A stretch of 64,000 bases of DNA, taken from NCBI GenBank assembly GCA_039704465.1, contig JASFAU010000005.1, forward strand, positions 1,116,001 to 1,180,000. The letters run 5' to 3'. Shown piece by piece: positions 31,236 to 46,200 of the stretch. This DNA is from Plasmodiophora brassicae. Taxonomy: Eukaryota; Endomyxa; Phytomyxea; Plasmodiophorida; Plasmodiophoridae. The stretch's first letter is position 1. Each line of letters opens with the position of its first letter. The translations under genes and the position numbers were made by a program. The notes under the pieces were generated by a model, which saw only the letters and a list, made by a program, of their open reading frames with translations, was not told the DNA's origin and ran no database searches.

Positions 31236-34200
31236 TCACGTGTCGACTGATGGCTTGATGACGGCGAGGATCTTGTCCTTCATGACATGGCGCGATGAGT
31301 ATTCGGGAAGATCGAGCCGGAATTCGCGCGCGTAGACGGTGATATCGCAGGAGTCGGGATCGGCGCTGGCAGGCGTGCAGATGGATAGCCTGGCTGTCGG
31401 GTGATCTTGGATCACAGAGAAGGGATATGGAGAAATCAAGCTGAAGAACCTGAAGACAACGGCCCGTGTTTAGCGTAGTGTGTTAACCTCATCGCATAGC
31501 AACCGTACCCTTTCTTGTTCTCCGGTGATAGCTTCTTGAATACAGACCAAAACAACGATACGTGACGAGTGGATTCGGAACAGCCGTCGTATGCTGCCCG
31601 CGATTCAAGCAGGTCGACGTCAATGTGCGCAGGTCCACAAACCTAAGGGCCAGAGTGAGAAGGGAGACGGAAGACCTGTTTCGTCTGAGAATACCGTCTG
31701 TTGAAACTGAAGCCAGGTGAACACTTGCATGACGCCTAGCGGCACTATCGACCCAAGGCCGTCCCGGATAGCCTGAATTTGTTTCTCACCACCAGACGAC
31801 GGAGGTTGGTCGACACGAGTGAGGTCCTGCCACAAGCATGGAGGGAACCTGAAATTCATGGTGTGCCCGGTGCGAATCGACATGCCCATGAGCATTCCCT
31901 GCAGCCGGACCCCTTGAGCCAGACACGACGCAGGCAACGCGAGCGGTCAAACCAGAAAATTGAACATGGCCAAATGGTGTTGTTCGGTTGCAGAGCGGCA
32001 AGGAACAAGGCAGTCTGACGCAGGTGGCCTCCAGCAATTATCCGCCGTGTCTGCCCAACGTTTATCACAAAAGCGCCTGGCAGACGAACTAGACCTTACC
32101 TGGTTCGAACAGCGACAGCAGAGGCGACTTCAGTTCGTTGCAGATACGGTCGAGAACAATCCTGTACAAGCGTTCTTGATTATCCCGCCCGCATTCGTCG
32201 ACGACGCACGACCACGCTCGTGAACCGCGCGCAACATGGAACGCCTGGCGTAACGATCAGGATGCTCAAGATCGCTTACCAAATTGATTACGAAGGTGTA
32301 CCTTCGCGTCCTTGCTATATAGTGCATGGAACAGCTGCAGAAAAACGGATTGGGACCGTTTCTTGAACTCAGCTGCCAATTCTAAGCGGACTTCAGGTAC
32401 GGCGCTGGTAGGTGTTACTGACGACTGCAAGGCAGTAGATAGCAACTACACACAACAAGGTATCAGGGTGACGAACACAATGGTAATCTGTAGGGAGACA
32501 GTTACCTCATTCTTGACTGAGGCAAAGATCAGCTCTTTGCAGGAGATGATTGCGCGGACCATGGGAGATTTGCCACACATTTCGGTGAAGTCAACAACTG
32601 AACCAGGTTTATCGCAAGGTGAGTTGAATACGAAACAATATGCAATGATGCACTGACATGGGCAAGCTCCCAGCAAGGTCCTGTTGAAGCTGTGCAAAAG
32701 ATGAACGCGGTGTCGTAGGTCGCTGATGTCAACGCCGTTTAGCGATTGGAACACGGTAAAATCAAATGGGGACGGCTCAAAAGTCAGGCACTCAGCGTCA
32801 AGAGCGTCGTCTCCGATCGCAGAACCTGTGAAAAGTCGTTAAGAAAATGTGGCTGTTGCATAAGATAGGACCGGTACATCCTTACATTCGCGGTCTATGA
32901 CAACGACGATATCGGAATCGATCTGGTAAGAAAAGGGACATACACGATGAGCCGCATCGACGTCATCCATCCAGTGCGGTCTTGAAGGATGACGAAATTT
33001 CATTGGCGAATGGTGAACAAACCAGTGCATGTGATATATCGACTGCAACAGTCCCGTAAACCACGGTGGTGGGGAGTCATCTGTAGGCGGCTTGGCGATA
33101 CGGATTGCACAGACAGCCGTGCGCTTGCGACACATTGATACCGCCACTTTGACAGGGAACGCGACGTCTTCGAAGGTGGCAATCTGATGATCGTCATTTA
33201 AGACGAACGATACTGTTCCAGTATCTGCATTGGCATGCAGGGTGACGGAGTCTCCTTCTGCAACACGTGACGACGTTTGGAATGTCGGACGACTGTTGTT
33301 GGCATCATTACAAATTCCTATACCGCCTCCGGCAATGTATCCCCAGCCGCCTGTTCCAAATGAGCGCGGATATGAAACCTGAAGAAACATTCGCCACGCC
33401 TACCTTGAGACCCGCCGATTACAGACTGTTCCACGTTGCATTTGAAGGCTTCGGGGACAAGGCCAATAATAAGGTCGGCTGACAGACGTCCATCCCCGAG
33501 TGGAACTCGGCACGGCTTGCAGAGCCGAACGATTTTGAATACGATTGTTTCACACCCATTGGACACGACGTGACTGGAACAGACTGTAATCCAGCGCTCT
33601 GGCCCAATCTTCACCAGCTTTCCATCATTCCAAACTTTGACATCCGACAAGAAGCCGTCGGTCACCCAATGCAGATGTGATGACAAAGCCTGTGTCAGCA
33701 AACATTTGTTTAGGTCCAACGCTAACTACATGGCAAGCGTTAGGTTGACCGGTCGGATTGGCTGGCACGGCCCGATCGGAGGGAGAATTGTGACTCGACA
33801 TCCGACTGACGTCATGCAGACAGCCAGTTGCACAGAAGGCGACAAGTTCGTGAATGCCGTTCCGAAGGATTCTCCTGTCATTTCCCACTGTTATTGGGTA
33901 TACTGAACCGCGGAGGTAAGCAGCCCCGACCATTTAGGGAGAAGTCGACAGTTGATGAATCACAGTTCAAGTTAACCGTAACGATGTCCCCAGCGGTCGT
34001 AGGCTTTCCGTAGTTTTGGCTCATACCCTGATGGTACTTGAAGCCAGTCCCGCATATATAGCCCCAACCGCCTTTTGTGCCTCCAATACAACGAGACCCG
34101 GATTGGTTGATCTGCGACTAGACATCGGTATTGATGCAACAGCCATGCATTGCGGGGACGTTCACCTTAAATGTTGGAGGGACTACACCGACGACGATTT

Positions 34201-37200
34201 TCCATCCATTTGTAGACGGCGGATCCACGTCGATTCTCACATGCAACTGACATGTACCGCTTCGGAAGACTTGCTTGGACTTCACCACACGCCAATTGCA
34301 AGATGCACCCGTCTATTGATAGACGGTCAAGCGAAATGGGTTTTAAAGACGCTCGTATTACCTTCGTAGCTGAAAGAAATTCGTCTGCCGATTCGCCTGC
34401 GAGCTCAATGTCAGCAAGGTCAGCGTTCGACCATGACGCGAATGATGAAGGTTCTGTTTCAGAATCGCTTTCCGATTCATATGATAAGACTCCTAAAGAG
34501 CCTGTATCGAACGTGTCAGCGTCAAAGACTGCTATGCAAGACGGTCAGAGCATACAGTTGTTTGCAAGGTCGGCCGAGATGCACCGCTTTGAAGAAGCGC
34601 GTGCAGCGTCATACAAGTTCTCCACTGGATAAACGTTTGTCTCACAGCCTTGTCCAGAACCTAATCACGTGAGTGAGCCCAAAGGAGACCTATCGAAGAG
34701 ATCAAACTGACCTCCTCGGGTCGAGGACTGATAGCAATAGACTGCCAGGTTGTACTCCACCAAAGCCATTAGCAACGGTGAGGGACTAAGGCTTTTACTT
34801 GTGTGGCCGTTCTTGATACTGTCCATCAAGTGAACGGAAGAAGTGTCAGGCTCATTAATAACGCCTATCTCTACAAGACGAGAGAGAAGGCGGATCAGAC
34901 GAATTCTGTTTGGTGCTGACGTCGTCGCAATGCAATGGAAAATCATGTTGATAATCTGTGGCAACAAATGAATTGGTAACGACGTTTTCGATGGTGGCAA
35001 GCTTGAAAGACCTGGTTTCCAAAAATGTGTCCCCGAGCAATAGCTGTAAGATGAGGATGGCGCATCACAACGCCAATCAGACTGGACATTAGTGAGATTA
35101 ATTGCTGGAGGAAAACATCGCTCCGTGGCCAAGGCTCGGTACACGCCTGGTAGCATAGGAACAAGATTTCCTGCACCTAAGATGCAGTTAGAAGATGGCA
35201 CTGTCATTAGAATCAAGACGAAGCTTACCAAAGAATGGGATACGGGCAACAACCCAGGTTGTACGTCGCTACCACATGACCACTCTGCAGTCACCAGGCT
35301 TCGTATGAATTTGTCAACAACAGCGGGCCCTTCCTCAACAGTCGATGCAAGTTCAAGAAAGGCACCGAACGAGTGGGATCCGCCAAGGTCGGACAGTGTC
35401 AAGCTAGTTGACCAAGACGTTGCGTTCTGCGTCATCGACATAATGCAACGAAGGGCATAGTAAGAGGTAAGGCGAGTAGTTGCTGAGATAATGTCAACTA
35501 AAGAAGCCTGCGACAGGTCGCTACTCTCAGAGTCCACAGAACAGGGTTGGAACCCGGAAGCTACAGACGCCTTAACAGACAATGGCATGGCATTGTTTGA
35601 TGGCGGATTATCGCACCCAATGATCTGGGCCCAAACTCGAGGCTGAAGCTGGCGACCAACATGCACCTGCAAACCGAGCAACCGTTCTATTGAGGATCGA
35701 ACAGAGTCGCCGGTCTGAAATAGAGCTGTCATGCACATTTCGACAGGGTACCCAATATGTGCCAAGTGCTGAGCAGAGCGACGCCGTTCTTCGGTTGCAT
35801 CATCTGCTAGAAGCGTGCAGCGATTGTTGATGATCCAGTCAGAGGCACGTCTGCGATTCAGGTCGCAGGCTTGAAGGGCTCGAAGGCACCAGTGAGATGG
35901 GTAACCCATGAGAAGAAGCGATGACGCTATCGTTTTGAGAGATCGTCCATCGGTCAGAGGACCTTTAGCGAATGAGGACAATTCACGAACTGATGACAGA
36001 GGAAGTGCATAATCGCGAACCTGCAGGCCGGCAAACCCAACAGGGACTGAACAGAATTCGGGAGACGGATCAGCAAAGAGCGAGAAGAAATGCTGGATGG
36101 CCATGTCCGCGATAGGAATTTGGTGCTCTGAAGCCCGAAGTACGACGTGCCCATCAACGTGAATGATGACATCGTTTCTGATATCCAGGTCGACGACAAT
36201 GACTATTCTAGAACCTTTACCAGGCGTTAAACGTCTTCCGGTGCCGAAGCTGTTCTTGAAGCCAAACTGTCCGTTTGAATTCACAAAGATGTCTGCAGGT
36301 CCGGAACCCTCTGATGACGATCGGAAGATTGCTTGTTTCGAATTTGGCATTGTTGGGAGAAGGATGTCAAGAATAACCGAGTATTGAGTGAGCCGTTGCA
36401 TTCCATCTTCTGATGCAAGCCCGACTGCCTGGGGAATTTTCAAATGTTGACCTGACCAAAGCATAGCAACGTGCCGTATCTGCAAATTGGATACGTTAGA
36501 GCGTAATAAGGTTACAACTGCCAAGGACTTACTTCAAATGCATCTTTGCGTTTGATACCAATATTGCGTAGATTCCAGGCAGGCTCGGATGGAACAACTT
36601 GAATTTGAGGATTCAGGTTACCACCTTTGATACCAAACAGCTTCGTGTGTTGGGAATGTTTTGCGTCATCTTTAAGGTCGCCTTCAACAAATGATAGACC
36701 GCTTCCGAATAGATTCGCGACGTGGTCTTCGGACAGTGCAAAGTCCCAGTACGCGAGATCGCGGATATCACCTTCGAGAAGTGTACTAGCGGCGACGTTC
36801 GTAGGCCAGATATCGTCAAGGGATGTAATTGTATCCACCTGAAAACGCGTAAATGCAACGTCCATGAGAACGATCACTGCCAAATGTTTACCTTAATGCA
36901 GCGAATACCGTCTACATATACAGACATTTGACGACCGGAAACGATAATGCAGAGGCAATGCCACTCGCAGCAACTGCTGGCATTGGAAGCACAGAACGCA
37001 TGCTCGTGCGATTCGTTGTTGTCAATAACGATGTTCAAGCTAAGCTTGCAACTGTCATGGGCACCATCTGCAAGGGAGACGTACACATCAAAGAGACGGG
37101 GCCCGTCGCAATACAGCTGGAGAAGCTTTGCAGTACCAAATGATTCCAGTGTCGGGCAGAAACTCACTGCGACTGTCAGAGAGCGCGGCGCACTCGTGTT

Positions 37201-40200
37201 TGACCATGACAATGGGAAACAGACTCTGACGTCACGTCGAACTCGAAACGGGGACTGCTCTGTCTTCAGCACCTTCCCAGCGCCAGGGGATTCATAAACC
37301 TGGATTGTACCAGCACAAACGCCGCATAAATCGGCAACACGATCATTGACAACTTCGACATTATGTCCGACGAGGAAACAGCTTCTCGGATACGGCGGAA
37401 GTGGTGAAAACGCGCTGTTGTTGCCGCCAAAGACATATGGATGAGAAGGGCAGTGAGGAAACCGCGATGATGAAATAAGGAAATTGCATTTCTGACCGCA
37501 GGCGACAGTTTGAAATATGTATCTGCCAGCACAGGACTGGATACGTTTGGGGGTTGTTCGGAGAGCATTGTCCTCGTGGCCAAGATGACTGCCAGCGCTG
37601 CCCCACGTCCAAACCTCGCCTTTCTCGGTAACGGCACATGTGTGGTCCTGACTGCCGTCCACCGAGACCACACGCTCACTTTCGAGTTCGTGTGCAATTC
37701 GATACGGAAGAAACTCATGCTGGGAGTTCTGTCCATTGCCTAAGGAGCCCGCATTGTTCCCACCCCAGCAGTAGACGCGACCGCGTTTGGATAAAGCAAT
37801 GGAATGGTCCCAGCCACATGCAATCTGAACGATGACCTCCTTGGCAAGAGCCTCAATGAGCTTTGGAATGAGCTGTTTTTCGTTCGTGCCATGACCGCAA
37901 ACAGGTCTCCGGAGCTCGTAACCACCGCCCCAACTAAATACCCGACCGTCGTTGAAAAGGCACAAAGAATGATCCCATCCACCAGTGATTTGCACAATGC
38001 GCGACATTGTAACAGGCAGCGTTACAGGAACTGGACATTTCTGCATGGTGGTTGACCCAATGCCCAGTTGACCACACTATAAACCGACATGAATGCTAAA
38101 TTTAATACGTGCAAGCAACATTAATGATACAGTTACCTGATTCTTTCCCCAGGCAAACAGGTCACCCGTCGACGCGACAGCAAATGCATGATAACCACCA
38201 GCTCCAATTAAATCGATATGAACCTTGTCTAACCCGCCTGCCGTGACAGCAACAGGGGTTCGGCGGTCGGTTACCGCACCGTCCCCGATTTGCCCAGTAT
38301 TTCCTTGGCCCCAAGCCCATACTTTCCCGGAAACATCGAGGGCCAAAGAGAAGGCGTTACCAGCAGCGACTTGGACAATTTGCATCGACGTCAATGTCTC
38401 AACGACCCTGGGTTGCCTCTGTAGCACAGCGTCGCCATGACCAAGACGTCCATGGTCCCCATTGCCAAAGGTCATTACTTTTCCGTCAACAGTGAGAACA
38501 ATACAATGAGACCCAAATGCGGAGACTTGGCGAATAGTGACTTTCGATATCGATGGAATAAGAGTAGGAGTAGATAAGGATGCCGTCGAATTCTGGCCAA
38601 GACGCCCAGAATCACCTTTGCCGAAGGAAAACATAAACCAAGGATCACAGCCATTTGTGCTTCCCATAACAGCTTGTCGGTTGTGCCCTTGTGATTCCCT
38701 TGAAAGCGGATCATTGCCATTAGCGCGAATCACAGGCACAGAAGGAGTTGTTGAAGTAGAATCCGACTTCACGACCGGGACCGACACGATAGTTCCATCA
38801 GCATCACGAAGCCAGCCGTATAGCTCGATGCCACCAAGAGCCAAACGCCAAGACCCGCTCGAATTAGGCCCAGTCATTGTTACCCGGAAGCACTGGAAAA
38901 ACTCGGTAGACTCGACAATGAAGTTTGCCTCAGAGTTCTTCTCTTTAAGCGAAAGGTCGTCGGTGAAGGAGCGAATGCACACCCATTGTTGGTTATATGC
39001 AGCGCTTTCCGCAATAGCATCATCTGCTGCGCCTGGGACGCTGGGTGGAGCAGATCCCGTGTGCGGTCTCTGTCCCTCAAGTTTCCATGATCGAAGTGCA
39101 AGCTGGTCTGATTCCCTCCAATGTTTGAGAGTAAATGAGCTTAAACGAGCAGCCCTTGAAAGAAAATCGATGCAGATACGTTCATACGGAATAGATTCCG
39201 TGCAGAAAGATGCACCCTCGCAAGACAATTCCGATAACGAACCGAGAAGAGAAGCCACAGGTGCCGACGAGGGAGCAACTGATGTCGATGACAATTTGAC
39301 TTCATTAAGATGGTGGGGATTAGTCCAAGGCATTGTACCGTATCGGGTTCCTAGACAATGGAGAATCCCAAAACTGCCCCGAAAAGTTGCACTGATCTCG
39401 TTGTCAGACGACGTTTCGTGAACGATATGATCCATGGAAGGACTAAATCTGATGGGGGTTCGGATTATCCCAGCCCTCCGTTTGGAAGACATTGATGATC
39501 TCTTAAATACGGCAGTTGGGAGAGGCCCTGGTGTCGATCTGGACTGAGTTGCTGATCTGACGCTCAAGGCGCACGGTTCACTGGAGTGGAATGTCTGCCG
39601 CGACGGTGTTATGTTTTCGTGCGCGACAGGGGCATCAAGACTGCTATGTGGCCGAAGCAACTCCGAGATTCTAGACACAACTCGTCGTTCGTATTCGCGA
39701 GAAGGCATTGCATGCTTGCAACCTGTTAGGTCTTCGGGAACAGCAACTGTCATAAGCTTTTGAAGCACTTTCTTTTCTGAAGCAACCTTAGACCACGAGT
39801 CGGCGGCTAGCAGATTGGAAAGGCCGAGGAGAGCCTGACAGCGCAAGGTTTCCAACAAAAGAGACGCATCACGTGGGCCAGGTGATGAACTCCTTTGCGA
39901 GCATTGCATAATTCCCGTAAACTTGAAGAGTTCTTCAAGAATTGCACCAGCAAATGGAAGAAGAGATAGGTGAGGCAGAGGAACGTTATCGATTGCTCTC
40001 AAGGACGATACACTTTGAAAGACAGCAAACGATTTCGTTGCTCCAGAGTCCGTTGTGACAATAATGGTCCCATCACTCTCCACAGCAACGACAGTCCCTA
40101 CCGCTACAAGTCAGCACGCGGCGGTTACCAGGACAACTGACACCTTACCAAGCAATGGGATTTCACGACCGTCCAGAATTTCGCAACGACACCCTTCGTA

Positions 40201-43200
40201 TAACGGGCGGCTTAATCTGCCTCCAATCGACAAGAAAACCCCATTGACGCGTCGGAACAGTGACGCGCTTACGTCATCTAGGAGAAGCTGTCCCGCCTGA
40301 TCCCATGGAGTGCTGACGTCATCCTTAACCATCGAAGCCAGTTTGGTTAATAGTATCGGAACGTCGTTTTGAAGTATAGACACAATCGAGTGAGCCACCG
40401 GGCACGACCATTTCGGAGACGACAGCAAGGTACGAATTACGTCCACAGCTTCGCAACCCAGAACAGTTAGCGAAGGATCAGGTTGCCCATCAGGGTTGAC
40501 GCTACTATCCAACATGGAATTCTGTCCACAAATGTCCCACAAACGGTCTAAAGTATCACCAAGATTAGGTATTGACGAAGAGCGCCGTTCACGGATTGCA
40601 TCGACGTTCGCCGCGTCAAAAGCGATCATTCGCCGATACAGTCGAAGGGATAAAACACGCGTCACCATTGACGAAGATGAGAAATGTTGTGCTAGTACTT
40701 GCAGGAAGCCAAACCGCCACAGTTGAGAGGTAAATTCAGCCTGGTTGCTGCAGCGAAGCAATGCCGACAGCTTTTCGTTGACAAATAAGTCAATCTCTAA
40801 TTGTGACAACGATGGACTGCATTGACGATAACTCCCCCGATATCCTACATCAGCTTTCTGGTGGATGTGCCTATAAACGCGTAAGCGGTTACTCTTCCTT
40901 TCAAAGTACCCGTGATACGATACCAGTTCACTGGCGCATTCAATAACCGCGCTAGCTTTGCTCGAGTATCCCAATCCGTCCCCGGCACTTTTCCAGAGTT
41001 GATTCCGGAAGATGATTCTCCTGCGAATTCCCCATGAAGCATAGTGATCCGCGTGTCCATAGCAGTGAACGAAGCTGCTAATCTCACAGGCCCAGACAAG
41101 TTGCGAAATGCAATTCCTTGCGAGACGCCGTTGCGAAGAAATTCGATTGTGCGCATGTCAAAATCCAAGATAATACCAATGACATCACCTGAGGAGAACT
41201 GATCACCATATTTCTCGGCGGAAGAAGAGTGGTACTTCGAGCCAGTTGCAGCAACATATCCCCAACCACCCTGCGTTCCACCAACACAACGACTGACAGA
41301 ATAGTTGGTCTCGAATGATGTCGGCACAACGCCGATTACGATTTTCCAAGTGTTCGGCGTTTCACCGCTGTTGTCAATCCGAACTTGTAGTTTGCACACG
41401 CCAGAGAGGTAAGACTTTGCGGAACGAACGACTTGCCAGTTTTGCGAATCGGATTGATTACAGACGGAGTCAGGACGCGAACGATCAGACCCAATAAATT
41501 CGATGTCTTGAGAGCCGTCAACTTCCCAATAGTCGGAGCCCGACAAACTAGACGAGCTGGCAGAACTGTGCACTGCATCGTGAATAACTGGATTAAAAGG
41601 GGCGTTTCCGGATATGGGCAAGCCAGGGGTCAGACGGTCGTCAAGCACACTTTGCGGATGACATAACGTTCCGTAGATCTCAAACCCACTCAGGGCCAAG
41701 TACCTACAGAGAGTTTGTTCAATGACTTACGTGAAAATAACACTTACTATACTGTACCAAGTGTTATTCGAATTTGGACCAGTCATTAAAATGCGGAACA
41801 TGCTATAGAAATCAGCGCACTCGAGAGGCCAAGAAAATGACTGTCCGGAAGCTTGTAAAGAGTCGTCATTGTCATGTACTCGAATCCAGGTCCACGACAC
41901 TCCATCAGAAGAGCCCTCAAGCCGCCAACTGCGAAGCGCTTCAACGTTGTAACTTGAGTAGTGGCGGAGCGTGTAATAAGTTGGCCGAATAAGGCGACCA
42001 AGAAAGTCGACAATAAACCACTGGTTCTCTGCCGCAGCAGAAACACACCGAACGGCTGTGCGACCAACTATTGCTGTCGCAGGAACAGAGGTTGCCGCGA
42101 GACTCGCGTAACGTATCTGAGGGTTCATGGGTATCAGGCAATACCAACCAGGACAAACAGTCAACTAACCTTAACGGCTCCGGTTTCTGCAGGGTTCTTG
42201 AACGTGACGTTTGAAGCTCGGGGACCGGTGATATTGTTGGTGCCCAGCGCAAACACAACTCCGTTCTCATCAAAGTCACTTTCATAGCAGAACTCTGTAA
42301 ACACCGAACGTGATGATGAAGTATTATGTGCACCCGTTTGCCCATTATAAGACATGGCAGATGGAGGCGAGCCACAAGCTCTGCACGCATTCCATTGGAT
42401 ACCATTTATAAACGTGCACTGTACAAGTAGGACCTCGAATCAGAGTTCAATCTGGCCACTGACGAATATCTTACCGTGTGACATTGCCAAACATAAGCGT
42501 CAGGAGCACTGCCCGTCTTATCCATCATCAAGTCATTCCCGTTATTTCTGGCGATCTCTCGGTGGTACTGGAAAGCATTCTTAATGTCGCCGGAAGCAGC
42601 GTTTACTTCGAAGGACCGCATAACGCAAAGAAGGTTGACCTGCTCGGCGACCTTTCCGACCAGGATCCCCATCGAACTGCTGTCAACCTGCCCTAGCCCA
42701 ATGTCGATAGCAGAAGTAGGCTTTGTTTGCGTACAGGAAACATAAAGAAGCACGCGGAACAAAGACCAAGCGCAGAAGCGAACGTTCCAAGGCATCAACC
42801 GTAAACGCCCTTCTCGAAGCAGGTCACTTAAACCTTTCGGGACACCCAAAATTCCTGCATTACAAGCTGGATAGGCCAAGAGAGGCGACAAGGAGTCCAC
42901 TATCCCAGTTCGTAGTAGGTGATCCAGGTCCCGACCACAATATGGAAACGTGCAGAGATCCATTAACTTAAGATATTGCTGAGCGGTTTTACGAGGGCGA
43001 CCAACAAGTTGCGATATCACCGAAAAGAAGCAGTCACGGACTGCACCCCGCATTTTGATTTCGCATCCATCTAGCCCATAGAGGTAGTGTGCAGAACTAT
43101 TCTGTTCAACAACAGTGGCTAAACAAATTGCAGATGAAGGTTTCATCGACGAAGATTCCGCCGAAGCGATGTTGTCACCTGCTTCAGAAGTTGACACATC

Positions 43201-46200
43201 TACCGGTTGTCTGAGAGACAGAACCTCTGGCACATCAGAAGGAGATTCGTTGGGCGCAGGGCGATGAGGGAAACCGGGTATTCCAGTCGGCAATAGCAAT
43301 GGAAAGTTTTCAAGAGTCAACAGTGCCGGAACGGTGTCAGCGTCATGTGCAGCGCATGCACGCGCGAGATCGGCTAATGTCTGGGGAAACCTTCTGGATT
43401 GCCAGCCGGCAACGGATCGGCTAAGTATCGCTCGAATTGCGTCAGAAGGGTGTCTGCTCGATGATCTTCCGAGACGGGAAATGGCAGATGAATCTGGTGA
43501 CTCCCCAGACGGTACAATATCACTTGTAGGACACCGAAAACGAACCTGACGAAGTACATCCGTAACCAGATCATCCGTGTGCAGTTCCGATATCATATTC
43601 GAGATGACGTGCAGACCCAAAAGGCGATTGAATCCTCTCACATGACGAACGCAGAGACACTCATGAACAGCGCAGAGGTCATTTTCCAAGTCGAAGACGA
43701 ACGCAGAGACCTCATTAAAGCATCGTATAACAACAGCGTCCCAAGACGATACAATGCTGCTTGACTTGAAAGGAGCATAACCTTCAGGGATCTCCTTTTC
43801 ACGGAAAGAACCATTTTCCCGTGTAAACACGCAATTCTTTGGCGATGGATGAACCCTTAAGAGAAAGCGTAGCCGTTCTTTGCAGCGGGCGATTACAGAG
43901 CCAGCGTCCGAACCGGCATCGCACTGAGCAGCGAACTTCGAGATTTGTTCAGAAACCCTGCTTGAGTGACGAGAAATATCATGCAGGAGGTCGACTATTG
44001 TACCCGTTGAACCATGCACTTCAGACAAACGTAGATGGAGAACACCAGTGTCCGATGCCAGAAGCTCGCAATCGTTGAAATCTTTTCGCAACATATCAGT
44101 AATTCCGCAATGATGCAAAGCAACTGCAAAGCACAGTCGGTCGAGATCGCTAGGAAGATTGAGGCCGCTGCGACCAACTAATTTTAAGACCTGCTGTTCA
44201 ACAAACTCGAACTCCTGGTCCAGCAGACTGCAGGCGTCTTCGCCGTTTGAATTTGTGGCCAGGTCATAGATAACTTGAGATATTTCAGGGATAGAATGGG
44301 CGAAATCCTCGGACGATATCGATAGAGACGTTCTCAGACCACCGAATAAAAGGCCTGACAGCCATTGACAGTTCGCGTCCTCTGCCGTCGTTTTTATCTT
44401 CGTTCCTATAAGAGTATCACCGCACACGCTAAGAAGATTTGCCATAGTCTTGCTTAGGTCCAGAAACCAGGCCAATGGCTTCGTTTCGACTGAAGCGGTC
44501 GCCGTGACAGAGACACCCCACCCGGAGGTAGCCGGTGAAGCATCCGAACTATCGCCAGTTTTAACATGCACGATTACCGTATCGCCAGAGACCTTCAGCG
44601 GTTCTGAAGGCCACAGAGAAGCGGCTGCTGCAGAATCCACCGCAAACTGTGGTTGAACATTTGGCCCCCATATCCTTTCGGTAACTGGGACAAAAGCGTT
44701 ATGACTGGATGTAAGGAGCTGCACAAAATCATCGCTCGAAGAAGTGCAAGATCGCGAGTCAAACGCTAGAGACAAAGACGACGCATATGGGATCGATAAA
44801 CGAAACTGGCGGTCCATGTTCCGCGGCAGTGGATGCTCGGTCTCAACGACCCTTTTCTCAGAGACAATGGAGACGGAATGCAAACAACCCTGGCCGTCAA
44901 GAAAAGAGCATATCCTGTCAGCGGCGCGAAGACACCCAGCCAGGACATGGATGATACACGAAGAGAGTTTCGGCAGGTTGACATAAATCAACGCCAAGAG
45001 GCCACAACAGAGCGGTCGGACAAGCTGCCCGATCAAAGTTTGTTGCAATCCGGAGAAACGATGGAGATAAAATGACTGAGGGTCGGTTCCTGAGAACTGC
45101 TCCAGCTCAAGCAGAACCTTAACAAGGACAGATTCCGCACTCCTGAAGGCCAATTCAGCATACTCGCAAACGATGCCCAACTCGGGCAATGGATGGTCTC
45201 CATATCGGTAACAGATAGCCGCATCGTAATGCCGTTTTCCCGAAAGCCCTAACAGAGCCTTCTGCAAATTCTGGAGAATTCGCAAAGCCTCTCGTTGCCC
45301 AGGCTGAGCAGACGTACGGCACGTCTGCTCCGCCTTGGCATCCAACGATACCGCCGACGTTACGCATAACGATAAGAGGCTAGAGACGACCTTCCTTAAA
45401 GACTCGCGTTCATTTCGCGTGTCCTCTATAAGAGCAATAGCGGCATGGACGGACGAAAACCGCGAGAGAAGCATGTTCAGCAAATTGTTCTCAGGATGGG
45501 CCGAGTCTGGCAAATCTTTCGCATATTGCCCCCGTGCATAATTAGCAACACGCTTGTCGAGCAAGTCTGTCAGGTAGACTATTTGCTCGTGCGCCGATGA
45601 ACAGAAAAACTGCAATCCAATGGCAAAGGCCTGCGTAGCCTCATCTGCGATTACGCTCAACGAACTCTTTCCGGCGCTGTCAGCCGAGCGGTCAACATGA
45701 CGTAGAACCTGTTTCCGCAACCGTATCATATCCTCCTTGGCAACGCCAAGAGCCTCCCGCGGTATGCCAGATTTTGCCTGTTGAAACAAATGCAGTTTGA
45801 GCAACCGGATGGCATATCGAACGACACGGAGGTAGACAGTGCGATCATGGTCTGGAATCCCCCCAGAAAACACCCTGACGTTACATTTCTCCAAGATGAG
45901 AGATAGTTCGGTAAACGTCGCAGCAGACACGTCCAAACACAGAGGATGCTGAACAACACCACGCCCTTGACAAGTTGCGTCATCTGGCAGTGATCTCGAC
46001 AGGTCGCTCATTGACGATGGGGAGACGCAGCAACAGAGACGATCAAGTTCAGACATGATAATGAGAACAGCATCAATTTCACAAACATTCGAAAGTGACG
46101 GCCAGTCGACCACTCTTGGACCGTCGAGCCGTTGGAACTCCTGCTCCTCCCGATCGAGGTTGGACGGCGCGTCAGTTGAATGTAAACCAACCGACGACAT

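Noticed and set aside
31330..31350. The Cys seven residues before the expected HECT position as the true catalytic Cys.
   Set aside because: The spacing to L-x-L-P-x-Y does not match the family and the intervening text aligns without a gap. Kept only as a hypothesis.
38537..39421. A 294-aa plus-strand frame.
   Set aside because: It lies opposite the RCC1 and discoidin-like exons of the HERC-type gene and has no domain of its own.
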